DNA of 13,450 nt from an uncultured Opitutia bacterium (lineage in GTDB: Bacteria; Verrucomicrobiota; Verrucomicrobiia; Opitutales; Opitutaceae), in the NCBI GenBank assembly GCA_903938935.1, contig CAJAFD010000344.1, positions 1-13,450 of the forward strand, read 5' to 3'. A program made the position numbers and the translations under genes. Under the pieces are notes generated by a model, which saw only the letters and a program-made list of their open reading frames with translations, was not told the origin of the DNA and ran no database searches. Below are positions 12,862-13,450 of this stretch, in pieces. Within the stretch, counting starts at the first letter, position 1, and every line of letters starts with the position of its first letter.

Positions 12862-13450
12862 TTAGAGTGACGAACGAACCAAATAGGCCGCAGCGCGGGC
12901 CGCATAATTCTCGGCGCCGTTGGCGGCCGAGGTTTTAGCCAATGACGCGATCACGCTGAGCACGCTCGCCGGAGCTTGGCGCGGGATGCGGGCGACCACG
13001 TTGACGGCAAACAAGCGGCCTTCGGATCTCGTCGCATCATTAAGTGCGGCTTCGATCACGTTCCAAGCGTTCGCGTTTTCACCGCGTCGCAAAATCGCTT
13101 CGGCCGCGGCCAATCGCACCACGGTCTCAGCGTCGCGCAAAAGCGGCGTCACATCCGGTAACGTCTCGGCGCGCAGCGCCGCGACCGCCGCCCAATAACG
13201 AATCACCGCCTCAGGCGCGCGCAACGCCGCCGCGAGGGCCTTGGCGTCGGGCGACGAGGGCTGCTGCAATGCGTCAATCGTATCAAGGACCCGAGCGAGC
13301 GGGTAACGCGTCTCATCGGCGGCGACGAGGGCGGGTGAAGCTTTCGCAGCCCAATCAATCATCAGCGGCTCCGGCATAAAGCCGGTGTCGCGAATCGCGA
13401 GTTGATGCCCGCGCAGCGCCGCGCGGAGACGTAACAGGTGCGGACGCGCG
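12862..13450 (-). CDS. C-terminal part of a probable sulfatase with HEAT repeats (5' end outside window)
   Basis: The frame is open from the right edge to TAA at 12862, giving at least 195 residues. An internal Met at 13377 is not the likely start, because the upstream frame reads through without stop (RLRAALRGHQLAIRDTGF) directly into MPEPLM. A segment of the form R-D-x-G-x-x-P-E-x-x-M is what I know from the C-terminal portion of heparan N-sulfatase-like sulfatases of planctomycetes and verrucomicrobia. After it come at least three alpha-helical HEAT-type repeats: ALRAPEAVIRYWAAVAALRA, LLRDAETVVRLAAAEAILRR and a third near NVIEAALNDATRSEGRLFAV. The catalytic part is not visible, so the enzyme class is inferred. 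It is 6 bp upstream of, and presumably co-transcribed with, the iduronate-2-sulfatase-like gene. Confidence 0.72.
   Translation of the reverse strand, partial: ARPHLLRLRAALRGHQLAIRDTGFMPEPLMIDWAAKASPALVAADETRYPLARVLDTIDALQQPSSPDAKALAAALRAPEAVIRYWAAVAALRAETLPDVTPLLRDAETVVRLAAAEAILRRGENANAWNVIEAALNDATRSEGRLFAVNVVARIPRQAPASVLSVIASLAKTSAANGAENYAARAAAYLVRSSL

Noticed and set aside
1..13450. Mobile elements, CRISPR arrays, tRNA/rRNA genes, defence or prophage modules
   Set aside because: No transposase, integrase, regularly spaced direct repeats or tRNA-like cloverleaf was recognised in reading the window, and the recognised genes are typical chromosomal genes.

Overview
The window reads as a chromosomal segment of a high-GC, Gram-negative-type bacterium, most likely a verrucomicrobium of the Opitutales/Opitutaceae type. 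This is an inference from gene content: RNase Y together with an RNase E/G enzyme, a short QueF, an Uup-type ABC-F protein, and tandem secreted sulfatases, one of them tailed with HEAT repeats. Also consistent are strongly C-ending codon use and start codons that almost never have a Shine-Dalgarno sequence. No phage, transposon, CRISPR, tRNA or rRNA was seen. Most genes are housekeeping genes and all but the terminal ones are complete.

Layout, left to right. Bases 1-246 are a mostly non-coding, partly AT-rich region with two neighbouring perfect inverted repeats and possibly the first codons of a leftward gene. Next, on +, come a secreted M28-family metallopeptidase (247-1662) and a HAD phosphatase (1690-2349). 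On -, an ABC-F ATPase of Uup type (2346-4157) lies downstream of a DnaQ-like exonuclease (4242-4907). The ABC-F gene ends tail-to-tail with the HAD gene, sharing 4 bp. A divergent gene on + encodes an inositol-monophosphatase-family enzyme best matching histidinol-phosphatase HisN (5003-5773). On -, QueF (5816-6190) follows RNase Y (6305-7885). A 291-bp divergent intergenic region separates rny from rodA (8177-9421, +), which is followed by the RNase E/G gene (9527-11281, +). A strong bidirectional terminator (11327-11358) separates rng from the leftward sulfatase pair: an iduronate-2-sulfatase-like protein (11395-12855), preceded 6 bp upstream by a gene that runs off the right edge and looks like the HEAT-repeat tail of another sulfatase.

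How the genes fit together. rodA-rng recalls the cell-shape/RNase G linkage of proteobacterial mre-rng clusters. rny and rng place two broad-specificity mRNA endonucleases within about 3.5 kb. The sulfatase pair is probably a polysaccharide-desulfation operon acting outside the cytoplasm. The remaining genes (peptidase, HAD, ABC-F, exonuclease, hisN, queF) are ordinary metabolism and translation-support functions with no evident shared pathway.

I did not find a convincing undescribed multi-gene system. The points most worth a second look are an abrupt codon-usage change inside rodA that coincides with an extra segment of about 33 residues, paired inverted repeats overlapping a -10-like box at the left end, inverted repeats in the rny/rodA intergenic region, an altered acidic residue in the DEDDh exonuclease, and a changed active-site neighbour in QueF.
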